In this document: positions 9,021 through 17,978 of the stretch, piece after piece
How positions within the stretch are numbered: position 1 is the first letter of the stretch
Layout of the letters: each line of letters begins with the position of its first letter
NCBI GenBank assembly: GCA_016297535.1
Contig: JAEDGL010000002.1
Location: forward strand, 1 to 61,520
Source of the DNA: Clostridia bacterium
GTDB taxonomy: Bacteria; Bacillota; Clostridia; Christensenellales; Aristaeellaceae
Length of the DNA: 61,520 bases
Direction: 5' to 3'
Notes under the pieces: model-generated
Told to the model about the DNA's origin: nothing
The model's database searches: none
Seen by the model: only the letters and a program-made list of their open reading frames with translations
Made by a program: the position numbers and the translations under genes

Positions 9021-9817
9021 TGAAAAAGTTTTGGACATTGGCGTCCGTCACCCTGCAAAGCGCCCTGTATTACCGCAGCGCCGTGATGATCAACCTGCTC
9101 TCTCCGGCTGTACAGCTCATCGGGCAGTTTCTGCTGTGGATGGCGCTGTATGCCCAGCAGGACGGCAGCAGCATTCAGGGGTATGCGCAGGCAGATATGA
9201 TGACGCATTATCTGCTGGTTTTCTGCATCAGCAGCCTGCTGACCTGGTCGAGTGAAAACACCCTGTCCCGGGAAATTCGCAATGGGTCCATCGTAACCCG
9301 GCGAACCCGCCCGGTTTCCTTTTTAACGCAGTCGCTCGCGGCCATGGCCGGAAACATGGTTTTTCAGGCGGGGATCAATCTGCTGGTTACAGCCGCTGCC
9401 TTTGGGCTGTTCCCCCGTTTCTTTGTGCTGCCCTCCGCGCGTAATCTGCTGCCGTTTGCCATCAGCCTTATCCTGGGGCTGACGGTACGCATGATGCTGG
9501 TTCATTGCTTCAGCCTGCTGTGCTTTTACACCACGGGTCACCTTGGCATTACCTGGACCCGGAACGCCCTGTCCGATTTCTTTTCGGGCGCTTTGCTGCC
9601 GCTGGCCATGTTCCCGGAATGGCTGCAGCGCTTCAGTTACTGCACACCCTTCCCGCTCACCCTGCAGGTGCCCATTGCCCTGCTTCTGGACCGGCCGCTG
9701 CCGTTTTCCTTTGCGCAGTTTTTGCTGCTGCAGCTGCTGTGGATCGGGGTTTTTTATCTGATCCACAAGGCGATGTACCGCCATGTCAGCCGGAATACCA
9801 CCATTGCAGGAGGCTGA
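9017..9817 (+). CDS. ABC-2 type transporter permease (first subunit)
   Basis: A 266-residue permease with about six hydrophobic segments. The pattern TLQSALYYRSAVMINLLSP and the terminal half FFSGALLPLAMFPEWL match the COG4587 family that pairs with COG4586 ATPases. It starts in an ATGATG overlapping the ATPase stop; the next permease starts 3 bp after its stop. It probably forms a heterodimeric channel with 9821-10600. Confidence 0.87.
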   Translation: MMKKFWTLASVTLQSALYYRSAVMINLLSPAVQLIGQFLLWMALYAQQDGSSIQGYAQADMMTHYLLVFCISSLLTWSSENTLSREIRNGSIVTRRTRPVSFLTQSLAAMAGNMVFQAGINLLVTAAAFGLFPRFFVLPSARNLLPFAISLILGLTVRMMLVHCFSLLCFYTTGHLGITWTRNALSDFFSGALLPLAMFPEWLQRFSYCTPFPLTLQVPIALLLDRPLPFSFAQFLLLQLLWIGVFYLIHKAMYRHVSRNTTIAGG

Positions 9818-9820
9818 ATC

Positions 9821-10600
9821 ATGCTGAAAATTTATTGGATGCTAAAAAAGCAATACCTGAAAACCCAGATGGAATACCGGCTGAATTTTTGCCTGATGAT
9901 GATTGCCGGCGTGGTCATCCGCACACTGTTCATGGCGATTACCTATATCATTTTCAACAGCATTCCCTCCATTGGCGGCTATGACCGGAATGAGGTTTTT
10001 CTGATGTTTGCGCTTTTCTTTATCAGCGAGGGACTGGGCGGTATTTTCTACGAGGGGCTGTGGAGCATACCGTCGATGGCGCATAACGGAGAGCTGGATA
10101 TGATGCTGGTTCGGCCGGTTTCGCCGCTGGTGCAAATCCTGTCCAACGGGTTTGGACTGCAGGGGATCGGTACACTGGCGCTGGGCATTACGGCGCTGCT
10201 TCTTTCCTCGGCGCAGATTGCGTGGTTCCGGTCCGTTCTGTATTTGTGCCTGCCTGTTTTTATTCTGCTGGGCATGGTCGTGCGGCTTTCCAGCTATCTG
10301 CTCTCCGCCAGCCATGTCTTTTTCCTGAGGGTAGGCGACCGCGCAAACGTCACCTATACCCTCAACAGTCTGGGCGGATACGCCCGCTACCCCGTATCCA
10401 TCTACCCGGGTTGGATGCAGGCGGTGCTGTTTACCATCATTCCCTATGGCTTTATCGGCTATTTGCCGGTATGCATGATGAAAAACGGCTCCACCCTTGC
10501 GGGAATGGCCGGTATTGCCCTTGCGGCAGGGCTGCTTTTCTGGCTGGCGCGAACCGTTTTCTATCAGGGACTCAAGCGGTATGAAAGCATGGGTATGTAA
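9821..10600 (+). CDS. ABC-2 type transporter permease (second subunit)
   Basis: A 259-residue polytopic protein with about six membrane segments. The N-terminal QYLKTQMEYRLNFCLMMIAGVV and the middle EGLWSIPSMAHNGELDMMLVRPVSP fit the COG3694 family. AGGAGG lies 10 bp before the ATG. It completes an ATPase plus two-permease exporter. The substrate cannot be read from sequence, but the pyruvyltransferase-like gene 10 bp downstream points toward a glycan or another cell-surface compound. Confidence 0.87.
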   Translation: MLKIYWMLKKQYLKTQMEYRLNFCLMMIAGVVIRTLFMAITYIIFNSIPSIGGYDRNEVFLMFALFFISEGLGGIFYEGLWSIPSMAHNGELDMMLVRPVSPLVQILSNGFGLQGIGTLALGITALLLSSAQIAWFRSVLYLCLPVFILLGMVVRLSSYLLSASHVFFLRVGDRANVTYTLNSLGGYARYPVSIYPGWMQAVLFTIIPYGFIGYLPVCMMKNGSTLAGMAGIALAAGLLFWLARTVFYQGLKRYESMGM

Positions 10601-10610
10601 GGAGGACGCT

Positions 10611-11462
10611 ATGGACAATCTGCACTTGTATTATTATGATTACCCGAACTTTGGAGATCAGCTGAGCGTAGCGCTGCTCAGGGAGGTTTTTCACTGCTCT
10701 GCCCAGGCAGCGCCCTATACAACGGCTGATGCGGTGGCCATTGGCAGCATTTTGGATGCATACTTCGATGAAACAACCATTCCAAAGCGTCTGGCCGCCA
10801 TTCGCCCTGAGGCCGATGCATCGCGGCCGGTTCATGTATGGGGCACGGGTATGATGTGGCCCTACCAAACGGCCCTGAAGCCCCTGCGCCCGCTATGGAT
10901 TCACGCGCTGCGGGGGCCGCTTACTCAAAGGCAGGTGGAAAAAAGCCTGGGCATTTCCCTTGCCTGTCCCCTGGGGGATGCAGGCCTGCTGGCGCCCATG
11001 CTGCTGAGTGAAAAGCCCGTCCAAAAGCACCGGGTGGGCATTGTGCCGCATTATGCGGAAAAGGACGAGCCGCTGGTGCAGAAAATGCTATCCTTCTATG
11101 AGGATAGCGTCCTTATCGATGTGCAGGAGGAAACCCGTGATGTGGTTCGGAAAATTGCCGAATGCGAGGTGATTTTTTCCACCAGCCTTCATGGGCTGAT
11201 CGTGGCGAACAGCTTTGGCATTCCCAGCCAGTGGTGCAGGCTGACCGACCGGATTTTGGGAAACGGATTCAAATATCACGATTATTATCAATCCTTTGGG
11301 ATGGATCGCAATCCGCTCATTCTGGCGCAGGATCCGTGGCCCTCTCCCGAAGCTGTGCGAAAAAGCAACGCAATTCCTTTGGAGATGGTATTGCAAAAGC
11401 AGCAGGCATTGATGGACGCCGGAACACAAATGCTGATTGAATGCGGATTGATCAGAAAATAG
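10611..11462 (+). CDS. Polysaccharide pyruvyltransferase-like protein
   Basis: A 283-residue protein resembling the ExoV/CsaB polysaccharide pyruvyltransferase family. Recognisable segments are NFGDQLS near the start, HVWGTGMM, ALRGPLTQ, GDAGLLAP and the C-terminal CEVIFSTSLHGLIVANSFGIP with the conserved SLHG. Family members add pyruvate ketals to surface glycans, although some do other transfers. The start at 10611 follows GGAGGACGCT; an earlier in-frame ATG lies inside the permease and is rejected. It is the last gene of the exporter operon, ending at the strong hairpin at 11474. Confidence 0.82.
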   Translation: MDNLHLYYYDYPNFGDQLSVALLREVFHCSAQAAPYTTADAVAIGSILDAYFDETTIPKRLAAIRPEADASRPVHVWGTGMMWPYQTALKPLRPLWIHALRGPLTQRQVEKSLGISLACPLGDAGLLAPMLLSEKPVQKHRVGIVPHYAEKDEPLVQKMLSFYEDSVLIDVQEETRDVVRKIAECEVIFSTSLHGLIVANSFGIPSQWCRLTDRILGNGFKYHDYYQSFGMDRNPLILAQDPWPSPEAVRKSNAIPLEMVLQKQQALMDAGTQMLIECGLIRK

Positions 11463-11473
11463 CACTGCCAAAA

Positions 11474-11511
11474 CACCCCCGCCGCAGGCGTAACCGTCTG
11501 CGGCGGGGGTG
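11474..11511. terminator. Shared terminator between convergent operons
   Basis: A 14-bp stem (CACCCCCGCCGCAG/CTGCGGCGGGGGTG) with a 10-nt loop lies between the plus-strand pyruvyltransferase gene and the minus-strand Opp operon end. The minus strand reads TTTTGG after it; the plus strand has only a weak T-tract. Confidence 0.75.
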
Positions 11512-11521
11512 CTTGAAAGCA

Positions 11522-11932
11522 TCAGCGGTTCAGATAAAACAGAACAAAGAACACCATGGCCACTGCCATAAAAAGCAGGCCGGTCACAAACAGAAATCCG
11601 TACCCGGTTACCTTGCCCTGCTCGCGCTTGCGCTGATAGTAGTCGTAATACCGCTCGTCCTTTTTGTTGCCAAAGGGAATCAGCATTCGGACGGCATGCT
11701 TTACCGTGTATCCAAGCGCCAGAAAGTTGCCGGCATTGGCGATCATCACCAGAAAGCCGATCATCACCAACAGGACGCCGGGAATGGTAAACGCGTCGCA
11801 CAGCAGTCGGTACTGATCCAACCGCGGCAGCGCGCGGGAGAAGCCGTGCAGATCAAGCGTAAGCCAGGCCAGCAGGCCTCCGGCGGCAGCCGTAATGCCG
11901 TATTTCAGCAAAAAGACACGAAGCCGCTTCAT
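11522..11932 (-). CDS. DUF3899-family membrane protein
   Basis: A 136-residue protein with hydrophobic segments at about 9-25, 46-75 and 110-133, and a cytoplasmic charged loop KKDERYYDYYQRKREQGKV. The length and the ANAGNFLALGYT...YYDYYQRK pattern fit the DUF3899 family of uncharacterised Bacillota membrane proteins. Its ATG overlaps the oppF stop (ATGA), so it is translated as the last gene of the Opp operon. No function is known to me. Confidence 0.78.
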   Translation of the reverse strand: MKRLRVFLLKYGITAAAGGLLAWLTLDLHGFSRALPRLDQYRLLCDAFTIPGVLLVMIGFLVMIANAGNFLALGYTVKHAVRMLIPFGNKKDERYYDYYQRKREQGKVTGYGFLFVTGLLFMAVAMVFFVLFYLNR

Positions 11933-13143
11933 AGCCCGAGTTCCTTTTTGTAGGCGGCTTCCTCGGCGCTGTTGCAGTACACAAAGTGCCCGGGCTTTAC
12001 CTCACGCATGGTGGGGCCCTCCTGGCTGTAATCGTGTGCCTCCAGCTTGTTGTAGCTTACACGCTGGCGGCGCTTTTCCGCATGGGGATCCGGCAGCGGA
12101 ATGGCGGAGAGCAGGGACTTGGTGTAGGGATGCAGCGGATGGGCAAACAGCTCGTCGGAGCTGGCCAGCTCCACCATTTTGCCAAAATACATCACGCCGA
12201 TACGATCCGAGAAATACTTGACCACAGACAGGTCGTGGGCGATAAACATGATGGTAAGGCCCAGCTCATCGCGCAGTTCGTTAAGCAGGTTGATGATCTG
12301 TGCCTGGATGGACACATCCAGCGCGGAGATTGGCTCGTCGGCAATCAGCAGATCGGGATGCATAATGACGGAACGGGCGATGCCGATGCGCTGGCGCTGG
12401 CCGCCGGAGAACTCGTGAGGATAGCGGCTTGCGTGCTCACGGGTAAGGCCCACCAGTTCCAGAATCCGGTACACCTGCTCATCGATATAGGCCTGATCCT
12501 TGATGCCGTTGATAACCAGACCCTCGGAGATAATCTCCCGCACCGTCATGCGGGGATTGAGCGAGGCGATGGGATCCTGAAAGATCATCTGAATTTTGGT
12601 AATCAGCTTGGTTTTTTTGGCAACGCGAAGGTCGTTTTTGTATTTGGCCTTCAGCCGGGCAAGCTCTTCATCGCTGGTGCAGTTGGCCACCGCCTGCTGG
12701 TATTCCTTGTTCAGCTTTGCCACCAGCCGCTTGGCATATTCTGCGTCGGAGTGCTGATGATCAAAGCGGGCGGATCGGATCTGCCTGCGGTTTTCGGCAA
12801 TCACCTGATTGAGCGCCGCTCTTTTCTGGGCGATCACCGCGGGGTCGGTTTCCGTTTTCTTGAGCTGGCGCATCTCGCGGCGCGCGTTGCGGATGGCGTC
12901 CTCATAGGAGCGGGTACCGGCGCAAATGCGCTGATCCTTGAAGTAGATGCTGCCGGAGGTAATATCGTAGATTTTGATGATGGAGCGGCCGGTGGTGGTT
13001 TTGCCGCAGCCGGATTCGCCCACCAGGCCAAAGACCTCGCCGCGCTTGATGTCGAAGCTTACATCGTCCACGGCTTTCAGGCCCTTGAAATACTGGCACA
13101 GATGTTCCACCCGGAGCAGGGTTTCCTGATTATTCTGCTGCAT
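11929..13143 (-). CDS. oppF: Oligopeptide ABC transporter ATPase OppF with insertion
   Basis: A 404-residue ATPase energising peptide import. Walker A is GESGCGKTT (42-50), Q-loop MIFQDPIASLNP (186-197), signature FSGGQRQRIGIARS, Walker B LLIADEPISALDV. The C-terminal Opp/Dpp extension (HPYTKSLLSAIPLPDP) is present. Residues about 74-180 are an extra segment, charged and predicted helical (ARREMRQLKK, KRLVAKLNKEYQQ), inserted between the Walker A strand and the Q-loop. This adds about 105 residues to the usual 310-330. It overlaps oppD by 14 nt. Confidence 0.93.
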   Translation of the reverse strand: MQQNNQETLLRVEHLCQYFKGLKAVDDVSFDIKRGEVFGLVGESGCGKTTTGRSIIKIYDITSGSIYFKDQRICAGTRSYEDAIRNARREMRQLKKTETDPAVIAQKRAALNQVIAENRRQIRSARFDHQHSDAEYAKRLVAKLNKEYQQAVANCTSDEELARLKAKYKNDLRVAKKTKLITKIQMIFQDPIASLNPRMTVREIISEGLVINGIKDQAYIDEQVYRILELVGLTREHASRYPHEFSGGQRQRIGIARSVIMHPDLLIADEPISALDVSIQAQIINLLNELRDELGLTIMFIAHDLSVVKYFSDRIGVMYFGKMVELASSDELFAHPLHPYTKSLLSAIPLPDPHAEKRRQRVSYNKLEAHDYSQEGPTMREVKPGHFVYCNSAEEAAYKKELGL

Positions 13144-15235
13144 TCAGCTCACCTCCGGCTTCCTTCATGCGGGCGATACGGTTGGTAATAATGGCGGGCA
13201 GCTCCACCCTGGGCGCATCGGGATGCAGCAGCCAGGTGGCGGCGCTGTGGGTATCGCTGACCCTGAACATGGGCGGTTCCTGCTCAAAGTCAATCTTCAT
13301 GGCGTACTTGTTGCGGTCGGCAAAGGCATCGCCCACGGGGGGATAGATCATGTTGGGCGGCGTGCCGGGGATCGCGTCCAGCTTTTCGGTGGTCTCCAGA
13401 TCGGGCATGGAGGAGAGCAGCGCCCAGGTGTAGGGGTGGCGGGGATCGTAGAAGATATCATCGGCGGTGCCGTATTCCACAATCTTTCCGGCATACATCA
13501 CGGCGATGTCATCCGCCATGTTGGCCACCACGCCCAGGTCGTGCGTAATAAAGATGACGGACAGGTTGCGCTCCTTCTTGAGCTTGTTGATCAGCTCCAG
13601 AATCTGCGCCTGGATGGTAACATCCAAAGCGGTGGTCGGCTCGTCGCAGATCAGGATATCCGGGTTGGCGGCCAGTGCGATGGCAATAACGATGCGCTGG
13701 CGCATGCCGCCGGAAAACTCAAACGGATACTGATAGAAGCGGGTGCGGGGCTCGTGAATGCCTACCTCCTCCATCAGGCGGATGGCCTTTTCACGCGCCA
13801 TGCTCTTGGTGATGTAGTGCACGGTTTCGGCCGCGCGCTGCTTGAGATAGTCCATCATTTCTGCGGCACGCCTGCGGAAATCCACCTGGTCGGCATTGGC
13901 CACGGCGATGGTATAGCGCTCGGTCAGCCGGTCTACAACGGTTAAAATGTTGCCGCGCAGCATATCCACGCCGTATACGTTTTTGGGAACCACCTTCCAC
14001 TCCACATGCTTGCCACGGGCAATCAGTGCATCGCGCTTTCTGGTCTGGCGGGCGAAGCGCTTTTCTTCCCTGACGTTGTTGGCCTGATAGGAGAAAAAGC
14101 GGTCGATGGCGTCGCTCAGGCTGCTCTCAAAGGCATAGGCGGCGCTGTCCTTGATGATTTCCAGACGGTCGATGGACTGGCGGATGGTAACGGAGATGTC
14201 CCGACAGCGGCGCTGTGCCTCGGCCCGGGTAAAATCGCCCTCAAAGAAGGAGCGGAGCGCGGGCAGCTGGGAAAGAACCTCTTTCTTTTTGTCCAGCGCA
14301 TGGCGATAGGAATACTCCACGCCTTTGGCGGCGCTGTCCATAAATTCCCTCATAAACTGGGGATCCTTCTGGTTGCTCACCTTTTCCACAAAGTCGGGCG
14401 TTTGCTGCGAGGCGATGTCCTTGAGCAGGTCCTGCACGCCGGTAAGCCTTTCAGCGGCCGTTTCGGGCAGCCGCAGCTCCTGGTTTTTGGCGGCCTGCGC
14501 TTCGCTCAGGGCGGAGGCAAGCGCGGCGTCGGCCTGGTTCAGCTGCTGCTCGTAGGCAGAAAACAGGCTGTTGCCCTTGATCTGCGCCAGACGGCGGCGG
14601 TAATCCTTGATGGAGCCCACCGGATCGCAGTTCTGCTTCTTGCCGGCCAGGAACAGCAGATCCTCCATATCGGCCGTCAGCTCGCTTGCGGCGTTCACCG
14701 CATCGGTATATGCTTTTTCCAGCCTGGTGGCTTCCACGCAGATTTCATCCAGCTGGCGGCACAGGTTGTTTACCTTGGTCTGGCTTCCCGCGCCTTCGGC
14801 GGCCAGCATGTTCTGCTTGAGCTCGGCCAGGGTTTTGCGGTAAACCTTTTTGGCCTCGCTGCGGTTGGTCTTGCTCTTGAGAAGCATGGCCTCGGTAATC
14901 TGCTTGCCGATTTTAACGATGGGGTTCAGGGAGGAAAGGGGATCCTGAAAGATCATGGAGATTTTGTCACCGCGGATTTTGTGCATTTCATCCTCGGAAA
15001 TGCGCAGCAGATCCTTGCCATCATACAGGATCTCGCCGCCCTCCACGATGGAGTTGCCAGCCAGAATGCCGATGATGGCCTTGGAGGTGACGGATTTGCC
15101 GGAGCCGGATTCGCCCACAATGGCAAGCGTTTTGCCCCTTTCCAGATCAAAGGAGATATTGCGGACGGCCTTCAGGGTGCCGTTGGTGGTGCGGAAGGCG
15201 ACCCGCAGGTTTTTCACTTCAAGAATCTTATCCAT
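13130..15235 (-). CDS. oppD: Oligopeptide ABC transporter ATPase OppD with very large insertion
   Basis: A 701-residue ATPase, about twice the usual OppD length. Walker A GESGSGKSV (41-49) and Q-loop MIFQDPLSSLNP (94-105) are normal, but signature FSGGMRQR appears only at 507-514, followed by ILICDEPTTALDV (528) and the Opp-type C-terminus. The 350 or so residues between about 122 and 480 are charged, mostly helical and rich in Glu/Lys/Arg/Ala, with no motif I recognise. They fall in the helical subdomain that contacts the permease. There is no frameshift: the whole gene is one frame with uniform codon use. Confidence 0.92.
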   Translation of the reverse strand: MDKILEVKNLRVAFRTTNGTLKAVRNISFDLERGKTLAIVGESGSGKSVTSKAIIGILAGNSIVEGGEILYDGKDLLRISEDEMHKIRGDKISMIFQDPLSSLNPIVKIGKQITEAMLLKSKTNRSEAKKVYRKTLAELKQNMLAAEGAGSQTKVNNLCRQLDEICVEATRLEKAYTDAVNAASELTADMEDLLFLAGKKQNCDPVGSIKDYRRRLAQIKGNSLFSAYEQQLNQADAALASALSEAQAAKNQELRLPETAAERLTGVQDLLKDIASQQTPDFVEKVSNQKDPQFMREFMDSAAKGVEYSYRHALDKKKEVLSQLPALRSFFEGDFTRAEAQRRCRDISVTIRQSIDRLEIIKDSAAYAFESSLSDAIDRFFSYQANNVREEKRFARQTRKRDALIARGKHVEWKVVPKNVYGVDMLRGNILTVVDRLTERYTIAVANADQVDFRRRAAEMMDYLKQRAAETVHYITKSMAREKAIRLMEEVGIHEPRTRFYQYPFEFSGGMRQRIVIAIALAANPDILICDEPTTALDVTIQAQILELINKLKKERNLSVIFITHDLGVVANMADDIAVMYAGKIVEYGTADDIFYDPRHPYTWALLSSMPDLETTEKLDAIPGTPPNMIYPPVGDAFADRNKYAMKIDFEQEPPMFRVSDTHSAATWLLHPDAPRVELPAIITNRIARMKEAGGELNAAE

Positions 15236-15238
15236 CTG

Positions 15239-16810
15239 TTATTCCTCCACACCGCGCAGCGAGGGGTTGAACGCATCGCGCAGACCGTTGCCAAACAGGT
15301 TAAAGCTGATCATCAGCAGGGAGATAACCACCGCGGGGCAGATCATCAGATGCGGATAGTTGGTCCAGATGCTGCTGGCGTCGGACAGCAGGGTGCCCAG
15401 CGAGGTGGAGCCGGCGCTGCCCAGCTTTACGATGCCCAGATAGCTCAGCATGCTCTCCTGGAAGATAACGCTGGGAATGACCAGCGCGCTGGAGGTGATG
15501 ATAGTGCCCAGCGAGTTGGGGAAGATGTGCTTCCAGATCAGGCGCCGGTCCCGCGCGCCCAGGGTGCGGGCGGCCATCACGTATTCCTGATTTTTAAAGC
15601 GGTAGAACTGGGTGCGCACACGGTCGGACGTGCCGATCCAGCCGGTAAGCACAAAGGCGAACAGCAGGCTTGGGATGGGCCCGATGCGGTTGGACAGGTG
15701 AATCTGGAACAGCGTGGCCACCACAATAAAGGGCATGCCGGAAAGAATTTCGGCAATACGCTGCATCACAATATCCGTGGTGCGGCCGTAGAAACCCTCC
15801 ACCGCGCCGTAGATTGCGCCGATGAAGAAGTTGATAACGGAAACAAACACAGCCACCATCAGGCTCAGCTTGATGCCGCCGGCCAGGCGCAGCGCCATAT
15901 CGTAGCCCTGGCTGTCGGTGCCCAGGATATAGTTGGGCTCAAAGCCGTTTTTGTACTGGTAGTAGTTGTAATACAGCACGCGCACCTTGTACTGCGCCGT
16001 CTGCAGGGTACCGCCGCCGGTCATTTCGTAGTATTTGGGGGTGCCGTCGGGGTTGCGCTTGTAGTTGTCCTCCAGCACCATGCCGGGCTCGTAGCGGATT
16101 TCCTTGGCCTTGCCGCTGGCGGTGGATACAGGCTGATTTTTCTTGGCCTTGTACCAGCAGTTGGCATCGGCGGGATCCATATTGTAGCTGTTATCCTCCA
16201 CCAGGGGGTAGAGCACCTTCTTGCCGGTGGCCTGTTCCCATTCAACAATCTTCTGGTATTCGGACTGCTCGATGCTCAGGTACAGGAAGCCCTCCTCCAG
16301 ATAGGCGTCGATGCGGCCGGGATAGGTGACATCAACGTTCTTGCCGCGCTTCTTTTCCACGCCCTGGCCAATGCGCAGCATGGGCTGGTATTCGCTGGCC
16401 AGGCCCTGCTCGAGGGTGATATCGCCCGTGCCGTTTACATCCTCGGCCGCTATGCCGATGGCCACGGCCTTAATGAGGCCCTTCTCCGCAAAGGTACGCT
16501 CCACGCCGCCATCCATAATGCCAAACTGGCGCAAAAACGTTTGACGGGGCGCCTTTTTGGCGTAGAAGGCATCCATAAAACGGCTGTCGTAGTTGGTGTT
16601 CAGCAAAGGCATCAGGAAGGCGAACAGCACAATGGCAATAATAACGATGGCCGCCACAACGGATGCCTTGTTCTTGCGAAAGCGGATCCAGGCATCCTTA
16701 AAATAGCCAATAGGCTTGTCTTCAAACTTTTTATCGGCAATGCGCTCGCCGTGATTGACAAATTCAAACTTTTCCCTGGGGATTTGAATATTCTGCAGGT
16801 TCTCAGCCAT
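15239..16810 (-). CDS. oppC: Oligopeptide ABC transporter permease OppC with large extracytoplasmic insert
   Basis: A 523-residue permease against about 300 for standard OppC. It opens with the OppC N-terminal pattern (GYFKDAWIRFRKNKAS) and TM1 at about 37-58. About 230 residues of soluble sequence follow before the remaining five helices, including the EAA loop TLGARDRRLIWKHIFPNSLG. The insert should face the outside, where it could contact the binding protein. The ATG at 16810 overlaps the oppB stop region and GGGGAGAAG precedes it; an upstream extension inside oppB is rejected. Confidence 0.92.
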   Translation of the reverse strand: MAENLQNIQIPREKFEFVNHGERIADKKFEDKPIGYFKDAWIRFRKNKASVVAAIVIIAIVLFAFLMPLLNTNYDSRFMDAFYAKKAPRQTFLRQFGIMDGGVERTFAEKGLIKAVAIGIAAEDVNGTGDITLEQGLASEYQPMLRIGQGVEKKRGKNVDVTYPGRIDAYLEEGFLYLSIEQSEYQKIVEWEQATGKKVLYPLVEDNSYNMDPADANCWYKAKKNQPVSTASGKAKEIRYEPGMVLEDNYKRNPDGTPKYYEMTGGGTLQTAQYKVRVLYYNYYQYKNGFEPNYILGTDSQGYDMALRLAGGIKLSLMVAVFVSVINFFIGAIYGAVEGFYGRTTDIVMQRIAEILSGMPFIVVATLFQIHLSNRIGPIPSLLFAFVLTGWIGTSDRVRTQFYRFKNQEYVMAARTLGARDRRLIWKHIFPNSLGTIITSSALVIPSVIFQESMLSYLGIVKLGSAGSTSLGTLLSDASSIWTNYPHLMICPAVVISLLMISFNLFGNGLRDAFNPSLRGVEE

Positions 16811-16811
16811 A

Positions 16812-17771
16812 TTACTTCTCCCCCATTCTGATTCTCGGATCGATAAATCCGTAGCTGATATCCACCACAATACCGGCAAGCAGGCCAACGAAGGTGTAGA
16901 ACACGGAGTCCATCATAAACACATCGTAGTCCAGCAGGTTGATGGCCTTGATATACAGCTGGCCAACGCCGGGTACGGAGAAAATTTCCTCGATAATCAT
17001 GGATCCGCCCAGAATGCCGATAAAGCTGGAAATAATCATGGGCAGAATGGGCACCATGGCATTTTTCAGCGCGTGGCGGGTGGTGGCCTGCGCCTTGCTC
17101 AAGCCCTTGGTACGTGCCAGGAGCATATAATCGGAAGTAAGGGTTTCGGTGAGCTCGGCGCGCGTAAAACGGCACAGACCGGCGATCTCACCAAAGGACA
17201 GCGCCAGCACGGGCGCAATCATGCTGTGGAACATTTTCCACGTAAGCCAGGATCCGCCGCCATCCGCCAGCGAATACACCTGCAGCGGCAGCCAGCCCAG
17301 CTTGAAGTACAGAAAATACTGTACCAGGAAGGCATATACATAAGAAGGGATGGATACAAACAGGATCACCATCGTGGAAATGACGGAATCCTGCCACTTG
17401 TTTTTCTTGATGGCTGCATAAATACCCAGGCCAATGCCGATGGGGATGGAAAACAGCAGCGAATACAGGTTGACCAGCACGGTGGGCAGCAGCTTATCCA
17501 CCAGCACGTTCAGCGCGGGCTGACGGAAAGCGATGTACCAGGAGGTGCCAAAGTCACCGGCGGTAAAGATGTTTTTAAGATAAATGGCATACTGGGTCAG
17601 GAGCGGCTCGTTGTAGCCAAGCGCGTTAAAACGCTCCTGAATGGCCTGCGCCTGCACCTTGTCGGTGGGCATTTCGCGGGGCAAAACCCTGATAAGCATG
17701 AAGCAGATGGTGGTGATCACAAACAATGTGAAAAACATCAAAAGCACACGCTTGATGATGTACTTTGTCAT
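16812..17771 (-). CDS. oppB: Oligopeptide ABC transporter permease OppB
   Basis: A 319-residue permease with the OppB N-terminus (MTKYIIKRVLLMFFTLFVITT), six membrane helices and the EAA loop ARTKGLSKAQATTRHALKNA. The C-terminal FVGLLAGIVVDISYGFIDPRIR is typical. The ATG at 17771 follows AAAGGAGACGATTGG. It is separated from oppA by 207 bp containing a stable stem-loop. It pairs with OppC. Confidence 0.93.
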   Translation of the reverse strand: MTKYIIKRVLLMFFTLFVITTICFMLIRVLPREMPTDKVQAQAIQERFNALGYNEPLLTQYAIYLKNIFTAGDFGTSWYIAFRQPALNVLVDKLLPTVLVNLYSLLFSIPIGIGLGIYAAIKKNKWQDSVISTMVILFVSIPSYVYAFLVQYFLYFKLGWLPLQVYSLADGGGSWLTWKMFHSMIAPVLALSFGEIAGLCRFTRAELTETLTSDYMLLARTKGLSKAQATTRHALKNAMVPILPMIISSFIGILGGSMIIEEIFSVPGVGQLYIKAINLLDYDVFMMDSVFYTFVGLLAGIVVDISYGFIDPRIRMGEK

Positions 17772-17900
17772 CCAATCGTCTCCTTTTCCGGCTGTGCACA
17801 CGAATAGCCAAGATTGATCTGATGCCGGGGTACCTGCCGATACATGCTGCCAGCATCAGCAGAAAAAGTGGCTGAACTGCATCTGAGTAGACAGCCGTGA

Positions 17901-17939
17901 GAAGGGGAACAGGGAGGTTGTGCCTCCCCGTTCCCCTTC
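17901..17939 (-). other. Stem-loop between oppA and oppB
   Basis: A stem of about 16 bp with one A.C mismatch (GAAGGGGAACAGGGAGG with CCTCCCCGTTCCCCTTC) lies in the oppA-oppB gap. No U-tract follows on the minus strand, so it is more likely a 3'-end stabiliser or partial attenuator that keeps binding-protein mRNA more abundant than permease mRNA. A smaller hairpin (TCGGGCTTTAGCCCCGA) lies right after the oppA stop. Confidence 0.6.
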
Positions 17940-17978
17940 ATGATTCAATCTGGAGTTTCGGGGCTAAAGCCCGACCGA

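Noticed and set aside
14006..16831. A 941-codon plus-strand open frame opposite oppD and oppC
   Set aside because: It is the antisense shadow of two well-supported genes, with low-complexity Gly/Ala/His/Gln-rich content and no ribosome site. The GC-rich third positions of the real genes remove stops on the other strand.
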